Source of the DNA: Ochrobactrum sp. CGA5
Lineage (GTDB): Bacteria; Pseudomonadota; Alphaproteobacteria; Rhizobiales; Rhizobiaceae
NCBI RefSeq assembly: GCF_006345815.1
Contig: NZ_VCIG01000009.1
Coordinates: 159,095 to 223,094 of the forward strand
Reading direction: 5' to 3'
DNA: 64,000 bases
Both the position numbers and the translations under genes were made by a program. Numbering within the stretch: position 1 is the stretch's first letter; each line of letters opens with the position of its first letter. Below are positions 1-9,563 of this stretch, piece by piece. A model generated the notes under the pieces. That model was not told where the DNA came from and did not search any database. It saw nothing but the letters and a program-made list of their open reading frames with translations.

Positions 1-25
1 TCACCTTGCGCGTGTAGGCGTAAGT

Positions 26-541
26 TTGCGCCGTTTCGTCCGTGCGCAAGATGGTGTGACGGCAGTGGAATTTGCGCTGCTCATCGTTCCATTCCTGCTT
101 ATTGTCTTTGCAACGATAGAGATCGGCGTGAGTTTTGCTGCGCGTCAAGTCATATCCAACGCGACGGAGACTGTGGCGCGCAGATTGCAGACTGGCCAGA
201 TCAGGGGAACCGCGATAAGCGAAGAGACACTGCGCAACGAACTCTGCCAACAGATGCAATTCATGGTCGCTGCGGACTGTCCCAATCTGTCGTTCAACCT
301 TGGAACATATGAAGGTTTTGCCAGGGTTCCGACTGATAAGATACTCGACGATAAAGGCAAGCTCACACAGACAGGTATTATCGGAGCAAGCGGTACCTCG
401 ACGATCAACCAGCTTAATGTGGTGTATGCCTGGCCGGTGCTGACGAACATTCTCTATATGGTGCAAAGTCCATATTCAGCAGGCGGCACGATGCCGCTTT
501 TTGCAACGCTCACCTGGCAGAACGAACCCTTCCCGAACTAG
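26..541 (+). CDS. TadE/TadG-like pilus pseudopilin, 5' end uncertain
   Basis: Predicted minor pseudopilin of a Tad (Flp) type IV pilus, anchored in the inner membrane. The N-terminus has the layout of a prepilin-peptidase substrate: a short basic leader, Gly10, then a hydrophobic helix (about residues 11-36) with Glu15 at +5 from the glycine. The rest is a soluble periplasmic domain with two cysteines (about 74 and 84). The TTG start at 26 is the first usable one, but the frame is open to the window edge, so the true start may lie outside. A second protein of the same design follows, which supports a Tad locus end. Which member it is (TadE, TadF or TadG) cannot be decided from sequence alone. 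Confidence 0.75.
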   Translation: MRRFVRAQDGVTAVEFALLIVPFLLIVFATIEIGVSFAARQVISNATETVARRLQTGQIRGTAISEETLRNELCQQMQFMVAADCPNLSFNLGTYEGFARVPTDKILDDKGKLTQTGIIGASGTSTINQLNVVYAWPVLTNILYMVQSPYSAGGTMPLFATLTWQNEPFPN

Positions 542-551
542 AGCAACCGAC

Positions 552-587
552 GCGCACCGAAAAGCGTTTCAGACATTCGGAATGCGC
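552..587. repeat. Short palindromic intergenic element, RIME-like
   Basis: An imperfect inverted repeat lies between the two pilin genes: GCGC and CGAA in the left arm, TTCG and GCGC in the right. A related copy sits upstream of recF. Rhizobiales genomes carry many such elements (RIME and similar). It may fold in the transcript between the two pilin genes. Confidence 0.5.
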
Positions 588-606
588 TTTAGAGCGATCA
601 ACTGTC

Positions 607-1155
607 ATGCGTAATTATCTTCGGAATTTTCTGAGTGACCGGCGCGGATTGGGAGCGGTCGAGTTCGCCCTGATCGCGCCTCTCCTGCTTCTCATTTACC
701 TCGGCTCCGCCGATCTTGCCGACGGGATGGATACCAACAAGAAAGTGTCGCGGTCGGCAAGCAGCCTCGCCGATCTGGTTGCCCGCCAATTGTCGGTTAC
801 GAAAAATGATCTGGACGATATGTTCAATATCGGTCGCACATTGCTTCTGCCTTATGGCCGGAGCAGCCCGAAGATAAGGATCACCGCCATCAGGATCGAC
901 GGAACGAAAAGGGCCAACAACCTGGAACCGAAGGTGGACTGGTCCTATGCCAGTATCGCCAATTTTGCGGCACTGAAAGGTACTGTGGGTAACCTTCCGA
1001 CAAGCCTAGTGGACGAAGGGGCGTATTTCATCAGGGTCGACGTCGAACTCGACTACAAGCCGCTCAATGCGTGGATTTCCAACAGCATTCCGATGAGCGA
1101 GACCTATTATCTGGCACCCCGCTATACCAATACGATTCCCTGCACCAATTGCTGA
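607..1155 (+). CDS. TadE/TadG-like pilus assembly protein
   Basis: Second Tad-type pseudopilin. After a basic leader come Gly14, a hydrophobic segment (about residues 15-35) and Glu19 at +5 from the glycine, as in prepilin-peptidase substrates. The C-terminal periplasmic part ends in a CxxC pair (Cys179, Cys182) that could form a disulphide. It follows the first pilin by 65 bp on the same strand with a palindromic element between, so the two are probably co-transcribed. No further tad genes follow; the next gene is the unrelated mutM, so this is the 3' end of the pilus locus. Confidence 0.75.
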   Translation: MRNYLRNFLSDRRGLGAVEFALIAPLLLLIYLGSADLADGMDTNKKVSRSASSLADLVARQLSVTKNDLDDMFNIGRTLLLPYGRSSPKIRITAIRIDGTKRANNLEPKVDWSYASIANFAALKGTVGNLPTSLVDEGAYFIRVDVELDYKPLNAWISNSIPMSETYYLAPRYTNTIPCTNC

Positions 1156-1231
1156 GCTCTTGGCATCGCGGGCAAAACTGAACATATAAGGACAAAGCCA
1201 ATTGATGGCTCTTGTTCAGGATCAATGTTCA

Positions 1232-2113
1232 ATGCCCGAATTGCCAGAGGTCGAGACGGTACGCCGTGGTCTGCAGCCAGTCATGGAGGGCGCGACCGTC
1301 AGCCAAGTCGAACAACGGCGCCCGGACCTGCGCTTTCCCTTCCCCGACCGCTTTGTCGAACGTCTTTCCGGTCGGCGCATTTCAGCGCTTGGACGTCGCG
1401 CAAAATATCTCACGATCCATCTCGACGACGGACTTTCCCTCATCAGCCATCTGGGCATGTCAGGTTCGTTTCGCATCGAAACCGATGATGGTAACGGCAC
1501 GCCGGGCGAATTCCATCATGAGCGTTCCAAGCTGAGCACGCATGATCATGTCGTGTTTCACCTCTTGCGTGCCGATGGTGCTCCTGCCCGCATTGTTTAC
1601 AACGATCCGCGCCGCTTCGGCTTCATGCTCTTTGCGGAAGAAGGCACACTTGAAAGTCATCCGCTGCTGGCAAGCCTTGGCATAGAGCCAACAGGCAATC
1701 TGCTCTCTGGTGCCGTTCTGGCCGAGCTCTTCAAGGGACGTCGAACACCACTCAAAGCGGCCCTGCTTGATCAGCGACTGATAGCCGGTCTCGGTAATAT
1801 CTATGTCTGCGAGGCTCTCTGGCGCAGCCACCTGTCGCCCATGCGCGCCGCCGGGTCCATTGCACAGGACACCGTAATCATGGAGCAATTGGCTGCCGAT
1901 ATTCGTACGGTGATTGCGGAAGCCATTGCCGCAGGCGGCTCAACCCTGAAAGACTATATTCAGGCAGACGGCGCACTCGGCTATTTCCAGCACTCTTTCT
2001 CCGTCTACGGGCGTGAGGGCGAGCCATGCAAAAGTCCAGACTGCAACGGTGTTGTTGAACGGGCGGTACAGTCGGGACGTTCGACTTTTTTCTGTGCCTC
2101 TTGCCAGCAATGA
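1232..2113 (+). CDS. mutM: Formamidopyrimidine-DNA glycosylase MutM
   Basis: Base excision repair enzyme that removes 8-oxoguanine and formamidopyrimidines and cleaves the abasic site by beta/delta elimination. The start at 1232 is chosen because the family needs Pro directly after the initiator Met as catalytic nucleophile: the protein then begins [10 protein letters not shown] with Pro2 and Glu3. An upstream TTG at 1202 would bury the proline and is rejected. The C-terminus has the four-cysteine zinc finger (CKSPDC ... FCASC) with the DNA-contacting Arg in GRSTFFC. At 293 residues it has the normal family length. Confidence 0.96.
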   Translation: MPELPEVETVRRGLQPVMEGATVSQVEQRRPDLRFPFPDRFVERLSGRRISALGRRAKYLTIHLDDGLSLISHLGMSGSFRIETDDGNGTPGEFHHERSKLSTHDHVVFHLLRADGAPARIVYNDPRRFGFMLFAEEGTLESHPLLASLGIEPTGNLLSGAVLAELFKGRRTPLKAALLDQRLIAGLGNIYVCEALWRSHLSPMRAAGSIAQDTVIMEQLAADIRTVIAEAIAAGGSTLKDYIQADGALGYFQHSFSVYGREGEPCKSPDCNGVVERAVQSGRSTFFCASCQQ

Positions 2114-2188
2114 GGCCTTGAAAAAGAAGCTCCGCCGGTCCACTTTGCCCGCCAACCAGCAAGTGGTCTGAAGGAGGAGTTCGAATCC

Positions 2189-2962
2189 ATGGCCTATGAA
2201 ACGATCATCGTTGAGACACGTGGCAGCGTTGGCCTCATCCGCCTCAACCGCCCGCAGGCGCTCAATGCACTGAATCGCAAAGTTCTCGACGAATTGACCG
2301 AAGCTCTCGGCGCATTCGATGGAGATGGCAAAGTCGGCGCTATCGTCCTGACCGGTTCCGAAAAAGCTTTTGCCGCCGGAGCTGACATCAAGGAAATGCA
2401 GCCAATCGATTTCGTGGACGCCTATCTACAGGACATGTTCGCCAACTGGCAGAAAGTGGACCGTGTTCGCAAGCCGATCATCGCAGCAGTCTCGGGGTAT
2501 GCACTCGGCGGTGGCTGCGAGCTTGCCATGATGTGCGATTTCATCATTGCGGGCAGCAATGCAAAATTCGGCCAGCCAGAAATCACGCTCGGCGTCATGC
2601 CCGGCATGGGGGGCTCGCAGCGTCTCACCCGTTATGTCGGCAAATCCAAGGCGATGGATATGTGCCTGACTGGACGTATGATGGACGCAGCGGAGGCCGA
2701 ACGTAGCGGTCTCGTCTCGCGCGTCGTTGCGCCGGAAGAGCTCCTGGACGAAGCGTTGAAGGCCGCCGAACGCATTGCATCCTTCTCACGCCCGTCCGTT
2801 CTGATGGTCAAGGAAGCGGTCAATCGCACCTATGAAATGACGTTGAGCGAAGGGCTTCGCTTTGAACGCCGTCAGTTCCATTCGCTGTTTGCAACGGAAG
2901 ATCAGAAGGAAGGCATGGCGGCTTTCATCGACAAGCGCACACCCTCCTTCAAGAATCGCTAA
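2189..2962 (+). CDS. Enoyl-CoA hydratase/isomerase family protein
   Basis: Crotonase-fold enzyme expected to hydrate trans-2-enoyl-CoA in fatty acid beta-oxidation. The oxyanion-hole segment [11 protein letters not shown] lies near residue 65. The two catalytic glutamates are in GGGCELA (about 111) and GQPEITLG (about 131), matching the rat mitochondrial pair. Length of 257 is typical. A strong Shine-Dalgarno, AAGGAGGAG, starts 18 bp before the ATG. In Brucella-type chromosomes a gene like this sits between mutM and rpsT. Substrate chain length cannot be read from the sequence; a more specialised crotonase role is possible. Confidence 0.88.
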   Translation: MAYETIIVETRGSVGLIRLNRPQALNALNRKVLDELTEALGAFDGDGKVGAIVLTGSEKAFAAGADIKEMQPIDFVDAYLQDMFANWQKVDRVRKPIIAAVSGYALGGGCELAMMCDFIIAGSNAKFGQPEITLGVMPGMGGSQRLTRYVGKSKAMDMCLTGRMMDAAEAERSGLVSRVVAPEELLDEALKAAERIASFSRPSVLMVKEAVNRTYEMTLSEGLRFERRQFHSLFATEDQKEGMAAFIDKRTPSFKNR

Positions 2963-3229
2963 TTGACCGGCTGGCTGTCCATCGAGCGCCCGACAAAAGC
3001 TTTCTGGAAGACTCCATGCTGCTTTTGACGGGCTTTCGGGCCCGGTTTGCGGCTTTTTGGTCGAGCGTTGGAACAGAATCCACGTTGACGCAGCGCCAAA
3101 GCTGCTCTATAAGCCCACCCACGGATCGGCGGCCCCAGGGATCTTAAAGGGATTTTCTCGGCTGCCCTAGAGGTTTTGTGCCCGGCGGTTTTTGCCCCCT
3201 GGCTAGCTGACAGAAAAAGAGAGGCATTT

Positions 3230-3496
3230 ATGGCCAATACTCCTTCGGCCAAGAAGGCAGTGCGCAAGATCGCTGCCCGCACCGAAATCAACAAGTCCCG
3301 CCGTTCGCGTGTTCGTACCTTTGTGCGCAAGCTGGAAGACGCTCTGCTGAGCGGCGACAAGCAGGCTGCAGAAGTTGCATTCAAGGCCGCTGAGCCAGAA
3401 CTGATGCGTGCTGCTTCCAAGGGCGTAATGCACAAGAATACCGCTTCGCGTAAGGTGTCTCGCCTTGCCCAGCGCGTTAAGGCTCTGAACGCCTAA
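3230..3496 (+). CDS. rpsT: 30S ribosomal protein S20
   Basis: Small, strongly basic 16S rRNA-binding protein of the 30S subunit. The protein begins [17 protein letters not shown] and is 88 residues, the usual length. The start at 3230 follows a purine-rich stretch (agaaaaagagaggc) and fits the family; an earlier in-frame start would add an unrelated N-terminus. It is monocistronic: a strong intrinsic terminator follows directly and a long regulatory region then leads to dnaA. Confidence 0.97.
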   Translation: MANTPSAKKAVRKIAARTEINKSRRSRVRTFVRKLEDALLSGDKQAAEVAFKAAEPELMRAASKGVMHKNTASRKVSRLAQRVKALNA

Positions 3497-3526
3497 GCAT
3501 TTATCCATTCTATGGATCGTTTTCGA

Positions 3527-3560
3527 AACCCGGCTCATCGTTAGCCGGGTTTTCTTTATT
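3527..3560 (+). terminator. Intrinsic terminator of rpsT
   Basis: Perfect 9-bp stem AACCCGGCT/AGCCGGGTT with a 7-nt loop, followed by TTTTCTTTATT. It lies 30 bp after the rpsT stop codon. Confidence 0.9.
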
Positions 3561-3700
3561 GAACGCTTTTCTGCAGAACCGACGCTCTCTCACTCCACTT
3601 CGAATTGTAGAGTGATTTCAATACCAAGCTGGAATATCACCGAGCGCAGTCAATATCGCATACGCTGATTTAGTTAGATTTTTCAAATGGTTGCAGAATG

Positions 3701-3719
3701 TTATCCACCACTATCCACA
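3701..3719 (+). promoter_or_regulatory. Tandem DnaA boxes
   Basis: TTATCCACC and CTATCCACA occur 10 bp apart, each one mismatch from the consensus TTATNCACA. They sit about 600 bp upstream of the chosen dnaA start and are followed by an AT-rich stretch, so autoregulation or an origin role is plausible. Confidence 0.65.
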
Positions 3720-4334
3720 GGCTGGTTTAGGGACTCGGAAGGGTGTTTGAGTCAAGGAAAATTTTTAAATTTATTTTCAATTAGAACATATCAGGATCAG
3801 CTAAAAATTGTGCCCTGAAAACGCATTGAATCCAAAGGTGTTATTTCGCTGGCATCCGATTCCCTGCTCTTGTCGAGTCTGTTTGCAAGGGCTTTCAGCA
3901 AAAAAATGTGGCTTTCTGAGGCTTGCCCTTTGCTGCGAGGCTTCGCTAAAGTCAGGACATAAGAGGGGTGGGCCACCGGCCCGGAGTTAGCATCAAATAT
4001 TGAGTTTGTTGGCGTGGGTATCATAGCCCGCGGGTGTTATATTCTGGTCGTAAGGTCCTGTTCCTCATGGTTGTTTGCTTACCGTTCATTAACCGGAATG
4101 CCGTTTTAGGCAGGTCCCCGACAATTGAATGGTTGTGGCGGATTTCTTTCCGGGCAATCAGCCTCCGGTAAAGTGTTATGAGTCGTAAAAAGGTCGCCGG
4201 GAAGGAGTATCCGGGTGTGGGTCCTGATGGGACCGTTTGAGTTTGTGTTTGGCCCAGAGCTGTAGAGCCGGGCTTTGTGAGTGTGTACCTGTCGCTCCCG
4301 ACGGATGGTAAATCTGCGGTTCGGCCAGGAAAAA

Positions 4335-5975
4335 ATGACAAGCGCCAAGAAAACGGCGCGTACGAATGTGAAGGCAGGCGAGACGATGGCAATGATGACC
4401 GGCAAATCGACGGCAACGATGGGTGAAGATGCACATGCGAACCGTATCCACGGATCTTCTGCTACCGGAAATGATAAGAGCCTGGTCGAGTTGGGCGGCA
4501 ATGCCGGTGACGAGGTTTTCGAGCGCCTTACGGCAAAGCTGAAAGCCCGCGTCGGTACCGAGATTTACTCGAGCTGGTTCGGTCGTCTGAAGCTCGACGA
4601 CATCTCCAAGAGTGTTGTTCGCCTATCGGTGCCAACGGCATTTCTGCGCTCTTGGATCAACAATCATTATTCCGAACTTCTGACCGAGCTGTGGCAGGAA
4701 GAAAACCCGCAGATTCTGAAAGTTGAAGTTGTGGTTCGTGGTGTGAGTCGCGTGGTTCGCAGCGCTGCACCTGTGGAAACCTGCGAAGCCGCTGAAAACA
4801 AGCCTGCGGTTGCTCCGCGCGAAAAGGTGGTGTTTCCGCTGGGTCAGTCCTTCGGCGGTCAGTCGCTGGGTGATAAGCGCGGTTCTGCAGTGGTCGCAGA
4901 ATCGGCCGCGGCTTCGGGTGCTGTGTTGGGATCGCCGCTCGACCCGCGCTATACGTTCGACAGCTTCGTGGACGGTGCATCGAATCGTGTGGCGCTCGCT
5001 GCTGCCCGCACCATTGCCGAGGCCGGCTCCAGCGCGGTGCGTTTCAATCCGCTTTTCATCCACGCCTCCGTCGGTCTTGGTAAGACTCACCTTTTGCAGG
5101 CAATCGCCGCCGCCGCGCTCCAGCGCCAGGAAAAGGCCCGCGTTGTCTATCTGACGGCTGAATATTTCATGTGGCGCTTCGCCACTGCTATCCGCGACAA
5201 CAATGCGCTATCCTTCAAGGAACAGCTGCGCGATATCGACCTCCTCGTCATCGACGACATGCAGTTCCTGCAGGGCAAGTCGATCCAGCACGAATTCTGC
5301 CATCTCCTGAACACGCTGCTCGACAGCGCCAAGCAGGTCGTGGTCGCAGCTGACCGCGCGCCTTCCGAACTGGAATCGCTTGATGTGCGTGTTCGTTCGC
5401 GTCTTCAGGGCGGCGTTGCGCTCGAAGTGGCCGCTCCCGACTACGACATGCGGGTCGAAATGCTGCGTCGCCGTCTGGCCGCCGCACAGGCAGAAGATTC
5501 AAGCCTCAACATTAGCGAAGAGATTCTCTCTCACGTTGCTCGCACTGTCACCGGATCAGGCCGTGAGCTGGAAGGCGCATTCAATCAGCTTCTGTTCCGC
5601 CAGTCTTTCGAGCCGAACATCTCCATCGATCGCGTCGACGAACTGCTTGGCCACCTGACCCGCGTTGGCGAGCCGAAGCGGATCCGGATCGAGGAGATCC
5701 AGCGAATCGTAGCGCGTCATTACAATGTGTCGAAGCAGGACCTGCTGTCGAACCGCCGTACGCGCACCATCGTCAAGCCGCGTCAGGTAGCAATGTACCT
5801 TGCCAAGATGATGACGCCGCGCTCCCTGCCGGAAATCGGTCGCCGCTTCGGCGGTCGCGATCACACCACGGTTCTTCATGCTGTGCGCAAGATCGAGGAT
5901 CTGGTCGGTGCCGATACCAAGCTGGCGCAGGAACTCGAACTTCTGAAGCGTCTTATCAACGATCAGGCAGCCTAA
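4335..5975 (+). CDS. dnaA: Chromosomal replication initiator protein DnaA
   Basis: AAA+ ATPase that binds DnaA boxes and opens the replication origin. Visible parts are domain I (from [20 protein letters not shown]), a variable linker, Walker A ([11 protein letters not shown]), Walker B ([10 protein letters not shown]), the sensor II segment ([14 protein letters not shown]) and domain IV with the DnaA-box signature ([16 protein letters not shown]). The start is uncertain. ATG 4335 is chosen because AGGA lies 4 bp upstream; GTG 4281, ATG 4305 and ATG 4386 are in frame. The N-terminal stretch before domain I is Thr/Met/Lys-rich and not conserved in the family, so the shorter form is also possible. 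Confidence 0.95.
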   Translation: MTSAKKTARTNVKAGETMAMMTGKSTATMGEDAHANRIHGSSATGNDKSLVELGGNAGDEVFERLTAKLKARVGTEIYSSWFGRLKLDDISKSVVRLSVPTAFLRSWINNHYSELLTELWQEENPQILKVEVVVRGVSRVVRSAAPVETCEAAENKPAVAPREKVVFPLGQSFGGQSLGDKRGSAVVAESAAASGAVLGSPLDPRYTFDSFVDGASNRVALAAARTIAEAGSSAVRFNPLFIHASVGLGKTHLLQAIAAAALQRQEKARVVYLTAEYFMWRFATAIRDNNALSFKEQLRDIDLLVIDDMQFLQGKSIQHEFCHLLNTLLDSAKQVVVAADRAPSELESLDVRVRSRLQGGVALEVAAPDYDMRVEMLRRRLAAAQAEDSSLNISEEILSHVARTVTGSGRELEGAFNQLLFRQSFEPNISIDRVDELLGHLTRVGEPKRIRIEEIQRIVARHYNVSKQDLLSNRRTRTIVKPRQVAMYLAKMMTPRSLPEIGRRFGGRDHTTVLHAVRKIEDLVGADTKLAQELELLKRLINDQAA

Positions 5976-6016
5976 TCGGTAACCTTCCCCGCTATCAACG
6001 GCGGTTATCAACAAAA

Positions 6017-6062
6017 AGCCCGGGCCCTGTCGCTTTCCGACACGGCGCGGGCTTGCTTTTCT
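6017..6062 (+). terminator. Intrinsic terminator after dnaA
   Basis: Bulged GC-rich hairpin with outer stem AGCCCG/CGGGCT and inner stem TGTCG/CGACA, followed by TGCTTTTCT. It separates dnaA from dnaN, so dnaN probably has its own promoter. A DnaA-box-like TTATCAACA lies just upstream at 6005. Confidence 0.8.
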
Positions 6063-6180
6063 CCTTAAAAATCTGCCACTTTAGCGGACCTTCTGGCGCC
6101 CTCGGCGCCTTATCGACAGGGGCTTCCTGCCTGCCCGTCAGATGCAGTTGCCCCGTCCCAGCGAGCGAGTGCGTTTGAAC

Positions 6181-7299
6181 ATGCGTGTTACCCTAGAGCG
6201 ATCGAACCTTCTCAAATCTCTCAATCACGTCCATCGCGTCGTGGAGCGCCGCAACACGATACCGATTCTGTCGAACGTGCTTTTGCAGGCTGATGGTGCG
6301 AGCCTCGCGCTCAAGGCAACCGACCTTGATCTCGAAGTCAACGAAGCGACCGCAGCAATGGTGGAACAGGCAGGTGCCACGACGGTTCCGGCCCATCTTC
6401 TTTACGACATCGTCCGCAAGCTGCCGGATGGTGCTGAAGTCATGTTGTCGACCAATCCAGACGGCGGTTCCATGTCGGTCACTTCCGGCAAGTCGTCTTT
6501 CCGCTTGCAATGCCTGCCACAGTCCGATTTCCCGGAACTGACCGCTGGCGCTTTCACCCATTCCTTCCGAATCGAAGCACAGGCGCTAAAGCGTCTTATA
6601 GACCGCACGCAGTTTGCGATTTCGACGGAAGAAACCCGCTACTACCTCAACGGCATTTTCTTCCATGCCATTGAAAGTGAGGGGGCCCTGAAGTTGCGCG
6701 CCGTCGCGACCGACGGTCACCGTCTGGCGCGCGCCGAGCTGGAAGCGCCTTCTGGTACCGAAGGCATGCCGGGCATCATTATCCCCCGCAAGACGGTTGC
6801 CGAACTGCAGAAGCTAGTCGATACGCCTGACATGGTTGTTACAGTCGAACTGTCGGACGCCAAAATTCGCTTCACCGTTGGATCGGTCGTCCTCACCTCG
6901 AAACTGATCGACGGCACCTTCCCGGATTACCAGCGTGTGATTCCGTCCGGTAACGACAAGAAGCTGACCATCGGGCGCCAGGAATTTGCAGCTTCCGTGG
7001 ATCGCGTCTCGACCATTTCGAGCGAACGTGGCCGTGCGGTCAAGCTTTCGATTGCCGATGGACAGCTGACGCTCACTGTCAACAATCCCGATTCTGGAAG
7101 CGCAACCGATGAGCTTGCGGCGGATTACGATGCCGATCCGCTCGATATAGGATTCAACTCGAAATATCTGCTCGACATTACGAGCCAGCTTTCGGGCTCA
7201 GATGCAGTCTTCATGCTGGCCGACGCCGGTTCACCGACGCTGGTGCGCGACACAGGCGATGAAGATGTGCTGTACGTCCTGATGCCGATGCGCGTCTAG
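6181..7299 (+). CDS. dnaN: DNA polymerase III sliding clamp (beta subunit)
   Basis: Ring-shaped processivity factor of the replicative polymerase and hub for repair proteins. The 372-residue product begins MRVTLERSNLLKSLNHVHRV, the usual start of alphaproteobacterial clamps, and ends in YVLMPMRV, whose last residues form the family's peptide-binding edge. The in-frame GTG/ATG at 6142 would add 13 residues not seen in homologues, so ATG 6181 is preferred. It follows dnaA after a terminator and precedes recF, a common arrangement. Confidence 0.96.
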   Translation: MRVTLERSNLLKSLNHVHRVVERRNTIPILSNVLLQADGASLALKATDLDLEVNEATAAMVEQAGATTVPAHLLYDIVRKLPDGAEVMLSTNPDGGSMSVTSGKSSFRLQCLPQSDFPELTAGAFTHSFRIEAQALKRLIDRTQFAISTEETRYYLNGIFFHAIESEGALKLRAVATDGHRLARAELEAPSGTEGMPGIIIPRKTVAELQKLVDTPDMVVTVELSDAKIRFTVGSVVLTSKLIDGTFPDYQRVIPSGNDKKLTIGRQEFAASVDRVSTISSERGRAVKLSIADGQLTLTVNNPDSGSATDELAADYDADPLDIGFNSKYLLDITSQLSGSDAVFMLADAGSPTLVRDTGDEDVLYVLMPMRV

Positions 7300-7471
7300 G
7301 TCGCGTTTGGGGCCATAGCTATTTCAGCTCTGGCGGCCCGTGAATGGTATTGTTTTTGCTCCCGGCTCCCAATTACCCAACGGTACAGTCCACGCCGGCT
7401 CCCGAACTCCGCCATTTTAGGCCCCGCATAATGAAAAGTGTTGGCACCCCTCCTTGGTAAACAAGGCTAGA

Positions 7472-7510
7472 GCGCATCCCGAAGTATGAAGCGGTTTTCG
7501 GAAAAGATAC
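7472..7510. repeat. Short palindromic intergenic element, RIME-like
   Basis: Imperfect inverted repeat in the dnaN-recF gap, with GCGCAT and CCGAA on the left and TTCGG and AT on the right. It shares its design with the copy at 552-587. Such elements are dispersed in Rhizobiales intergenic regions. Confidence 0.5.
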
Positions 7511-7581
7511 CTCCTGAAACACATTGATAGAGTATTCCCAGCAGTTCAATTAAACAGGGAAAGCTCTAGAAGAAGCGGATT

Positions 7582-8748
7582 GTGGAAACAAATGATCACA
7601 TAGAGCGGCGGCCGGAACGTGTTTCGATCCGGCGACTTAAACTTGTGAGTTTCCGCAATTATGCGGAACTATCGCTGCCGCTTGGTCCCGACCACGTGGT
7701 GCTAACCGGCGAAAATGGTTCCGGTAAGACCAATCTGATTGAAGCAATTTCCTTTCTCTCGCCGGGGCGCGGCCTGCGCCGCGCCGCCTATGATGATGTT
7801 GCTCGCACCAATTCGCTCGATGGTTTTGCCATTCACGCATCACTCGATTGCATGATCTATGGTGAAGCTGAAATCGGGACCGGCACTGCAGGTGGTGGCG
7901 AGGGCGGTCGTAAAGTTCGTATCAACGGTATTGCGGCCTCAGGCGACGACATGCTCGATTATGCGCGTATCCTCTGGGTGGTACCGTCAATGGATGGGCT
8001 TTTCACCGGAGGGGCATCAGACCGTCGGCGCTTTCTGGATCGAATGGTACTCGCCATTGATACCGCCCACGGCAAGCGTGTGCTTGATTACGAAAAGGCA
8101 ATGCGCAGCCGCAACCGCTTGCTGAACGATGGCAATAATGACGACCAATGGCTGGATGCGATTGAAAGCCAGATGGCAGAACTGGGAACGGCGATTGCCG
8201 CCGCCCGTGCTGAAGCCATGCGCCTGATTGCTGCCATGATCGAACGGCTTCCCGCAGATGGACCGTTTCCAAAGGCCGATTGTTTTCTGGAAGGTACTCT
8301 GGAGCAGAGAATCAACGTCGAGGCAGCTCTCGACCTTGAGGAGGATTTCCGACGTACACTGCGCGATGGCCGCTCGCGGGACCGGGCGGCAGGTCGTACG
8401 CTCGACGGCCCGCATCGGACAGATCTCATCGTCCAGCATCGTCCCAAGGCCATGCCAGCCGCACTCTGTTCAACGGGCGAACAAAAGGCGCTTCTGATCG
8501 GGTTGGTGCTTGCCCATGCACGACTGACGGCAGAACTTTCCGGCATGGCGCCGATTCTTCTGCTCGATGAAATCGCCGCCCATCTCGACACGGGGCGTCG
8601 TGCAGCGCTCTTTGGCATCCTCAATGAGCTTGGCGGACAGGCTTTCATGACCGGCACGGATCGCACGCTCTTCGAAGCGCTCGAAGGGGAAGCGCAATTT
8701 TTCAATGTCTCCGCCGGGGTTCTATCGCGTGACGCAAAATTTCGATGA
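7582..8748 (+). CDS. recF: DNA replication and repair protein RecF
   Basis: SMC-like ATPase that helps load RecA at single-strand gaps with RecO and RecR. Walker A is GENGSGKTN near residue 45. The ABC-type signature region is CSTGEQKALLIGLVLAHA and Walker B is PILLLDEIAAHLD. The aligned N-terminus (VSIRRLKLVSFRNYAEL) lies about 14 residues in, so GTG 7582 is a reasonable start; no strong ribosome binding site is visible. At 388 residues it is of family length. It follows dnaN in the usual order, but gyrB does not follow it here. Confidence 0.94.
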   Translation: METNDHIERRPERVSIRRLKLVSFRNYAELSLPLGPDHVVLTGENGSGKTNLIEAISFLSPGRGLRRAAYDDVARTNSLDGFAIHASLDCMIYGEAEIGTGTAGGGEGGRKVRINGIAASGDDMLDYARILWVVPSMDGLFTGGASDRRRFLDRMVLAIDTAHGKRVLDYEKAMRSRNRLLNDGNNDDQWLDAIESQMAELGTAIAAARAEAMRLIAAMIERLPADGPFPKADCFLEGTLEQRINVEAALDLEEDFRRTLRDGRSRDRAAGRTLDGPHRTDLIVQHRPKAMPAALCSTGEQKALLIGLVLAHARLTAELSGMAPILLLDEIAAHLDTGRRAALFGILNELGGQAFMTGTDRTLFEALEGEAQFFNVSAGVLSRDAKFR

Positions 8749-9052
8749 GTTGAAAGGTACTTATTCGTCAGTCACTTGCCTAAGACTATCCTCGAGGGAC
8801 GGCCGTGAGTTACAATTGCCTTCTTGAACTGACGTGGTTCGGTTTGTCTGAAAGGCTTTTTCTGTGATCATGCAATCCTGAACCGTTGTGCATTACTCAC
8901 GGCAGATCAGTGGATAAGCACCGATTCAACAATGCCGCTGGGGAGTGGAAAAATGATGTCTTTCCATTGATGTGTTGATTGTGATGGCCAATCCCTTGAT
9001 TTCCTCCTGCTCGAGAAGGTTCTAGTCGACAACAGCGACACCTCATAACCCC
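8749..9052. other. Intergenic region recF-irr, no gene seen
   Basis: About 300 bp between two convergent genes. No open frame with a ribosome binding site and no recognisable RNA. The only clear element is the bidirectional terminator at its right end. Confidence 0.6.
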
Positions 9053-9080
9053 AAAAAGCGGCCTTAGCCGCTTTCTTTTC
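9053..9080 (-). terminator. Bidirectional terminator between recF and irr
   Basis: Perfect 8-bp stem AAAGCGGC/GCCGCTTT with a CTTA loop. It has an A-run on the left and TTTCTTTTC on the right, so it can end transcripts from both strands. It lies 25 bp past the end of irr. Confidence 0.85.
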
Positions 9081-9104
9081 TATTCCCAACTGAAAGGAAG
9101 CTCG

Positions 9105-9563
9105 TTACTGGCTCTTGCGGCGCAGGCGGACGATAATATCCACGTTGACAATTTCCATACCGTCCGGCGCATCAGGCATGTTGGCGACCGTAGGCTGGCC
9201 TTTCTCACCGTGTGGAATATCGAACACGACATTTTCCCCCTCGAGGAAGAAATGCTGGTGATCCGATATATTCGTATCGAAATAGGTTTTAGAGCCCTCT
9301 ACTGCGATAATACGCAGCATGCCGGCTTCCGTGAACTGATGAAGCGTGTTGTAAACCGTCGCCAGAGACACTGGCACGTCGGCCATAACAGCCTCTTCGT
9401 GCAGGTCTTCCGCAGACAAATGGCGATCGCCCTGGGCAAAGATCAGGCTCGCAAGCGCAACGCGCTGCCGCGTCGGACGCAGGCCCGCACGGCGGAGCTG
9501 CTCTTCCATCGAGACCGTCGAGTGGTTATGTGAAGATTGCATATTCACCGTTGGTTCCGTCAC
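9105..9563 (-). CDS. irr: Iron response regulator Irr (Fur family)
   Basis: Fur-superfamily repressor/activator that in Rhizobiales senses iron through heme status. The winged helix (LRRAGLRPTRQRVALASLIF, then SLATVYNTLHQFTEAG) fills residues 25-90. A histidine-rich segment (SDHQHFF) marks the metal/heme-binding C-terminal domain. It lacks the cysteine-rich zinc motifs of classic Fur, which fits Irr. The neighbour across the divergent promoter region is fabA, as in Brucella. Start is GTG 9563 or ATG 9542 (protein beginning MQSSHNHSTVS); neither has a strong ribosome binding site. Confidence 0.88.
   Translation of the reverse strand: MTEPTVNMQSSHNHSTVSMEEQLRRAGLRPTRQRVALASLIFAQGDRHLSAEDLHEEAVMADVPVSLATVYNTLHQFTEAGMLRIIAVEGSKTYFDTNISDHQHFFLEGENVVFDIPHGEKGQPTVANMPDAPDGMEIVNVDIIVRLRRKSQ

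Larger units (their letters stand above)
3497..4334. promoter_or_regulatory. dnaA upstream regulatory region, possible origin-like segment
   Basis: About 840 bp without a convincing gene. After the rpsT terminator it contains two adjacent DnaA-box-like 9-mers (3701-3709 and 3711-3719), an AT-rich stretch near 3759-3786, and six GANTC sites between 3732 and 4184. These features fit control of dnaA by DnaA and by CcrM methylation. They would also suit a replication origin, but I cannot show that initiation happens here. Short open frames in the region lack ribosome binding sites and family features. Confidence 0.6.

Noticed and set aside
4021..4501. Minus-strand open frames upstream of and overlapping the dnaA start
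   Set aside because: Overlap each other and the dnaA N-terminus, low-complexity products, no ribosome binding site.
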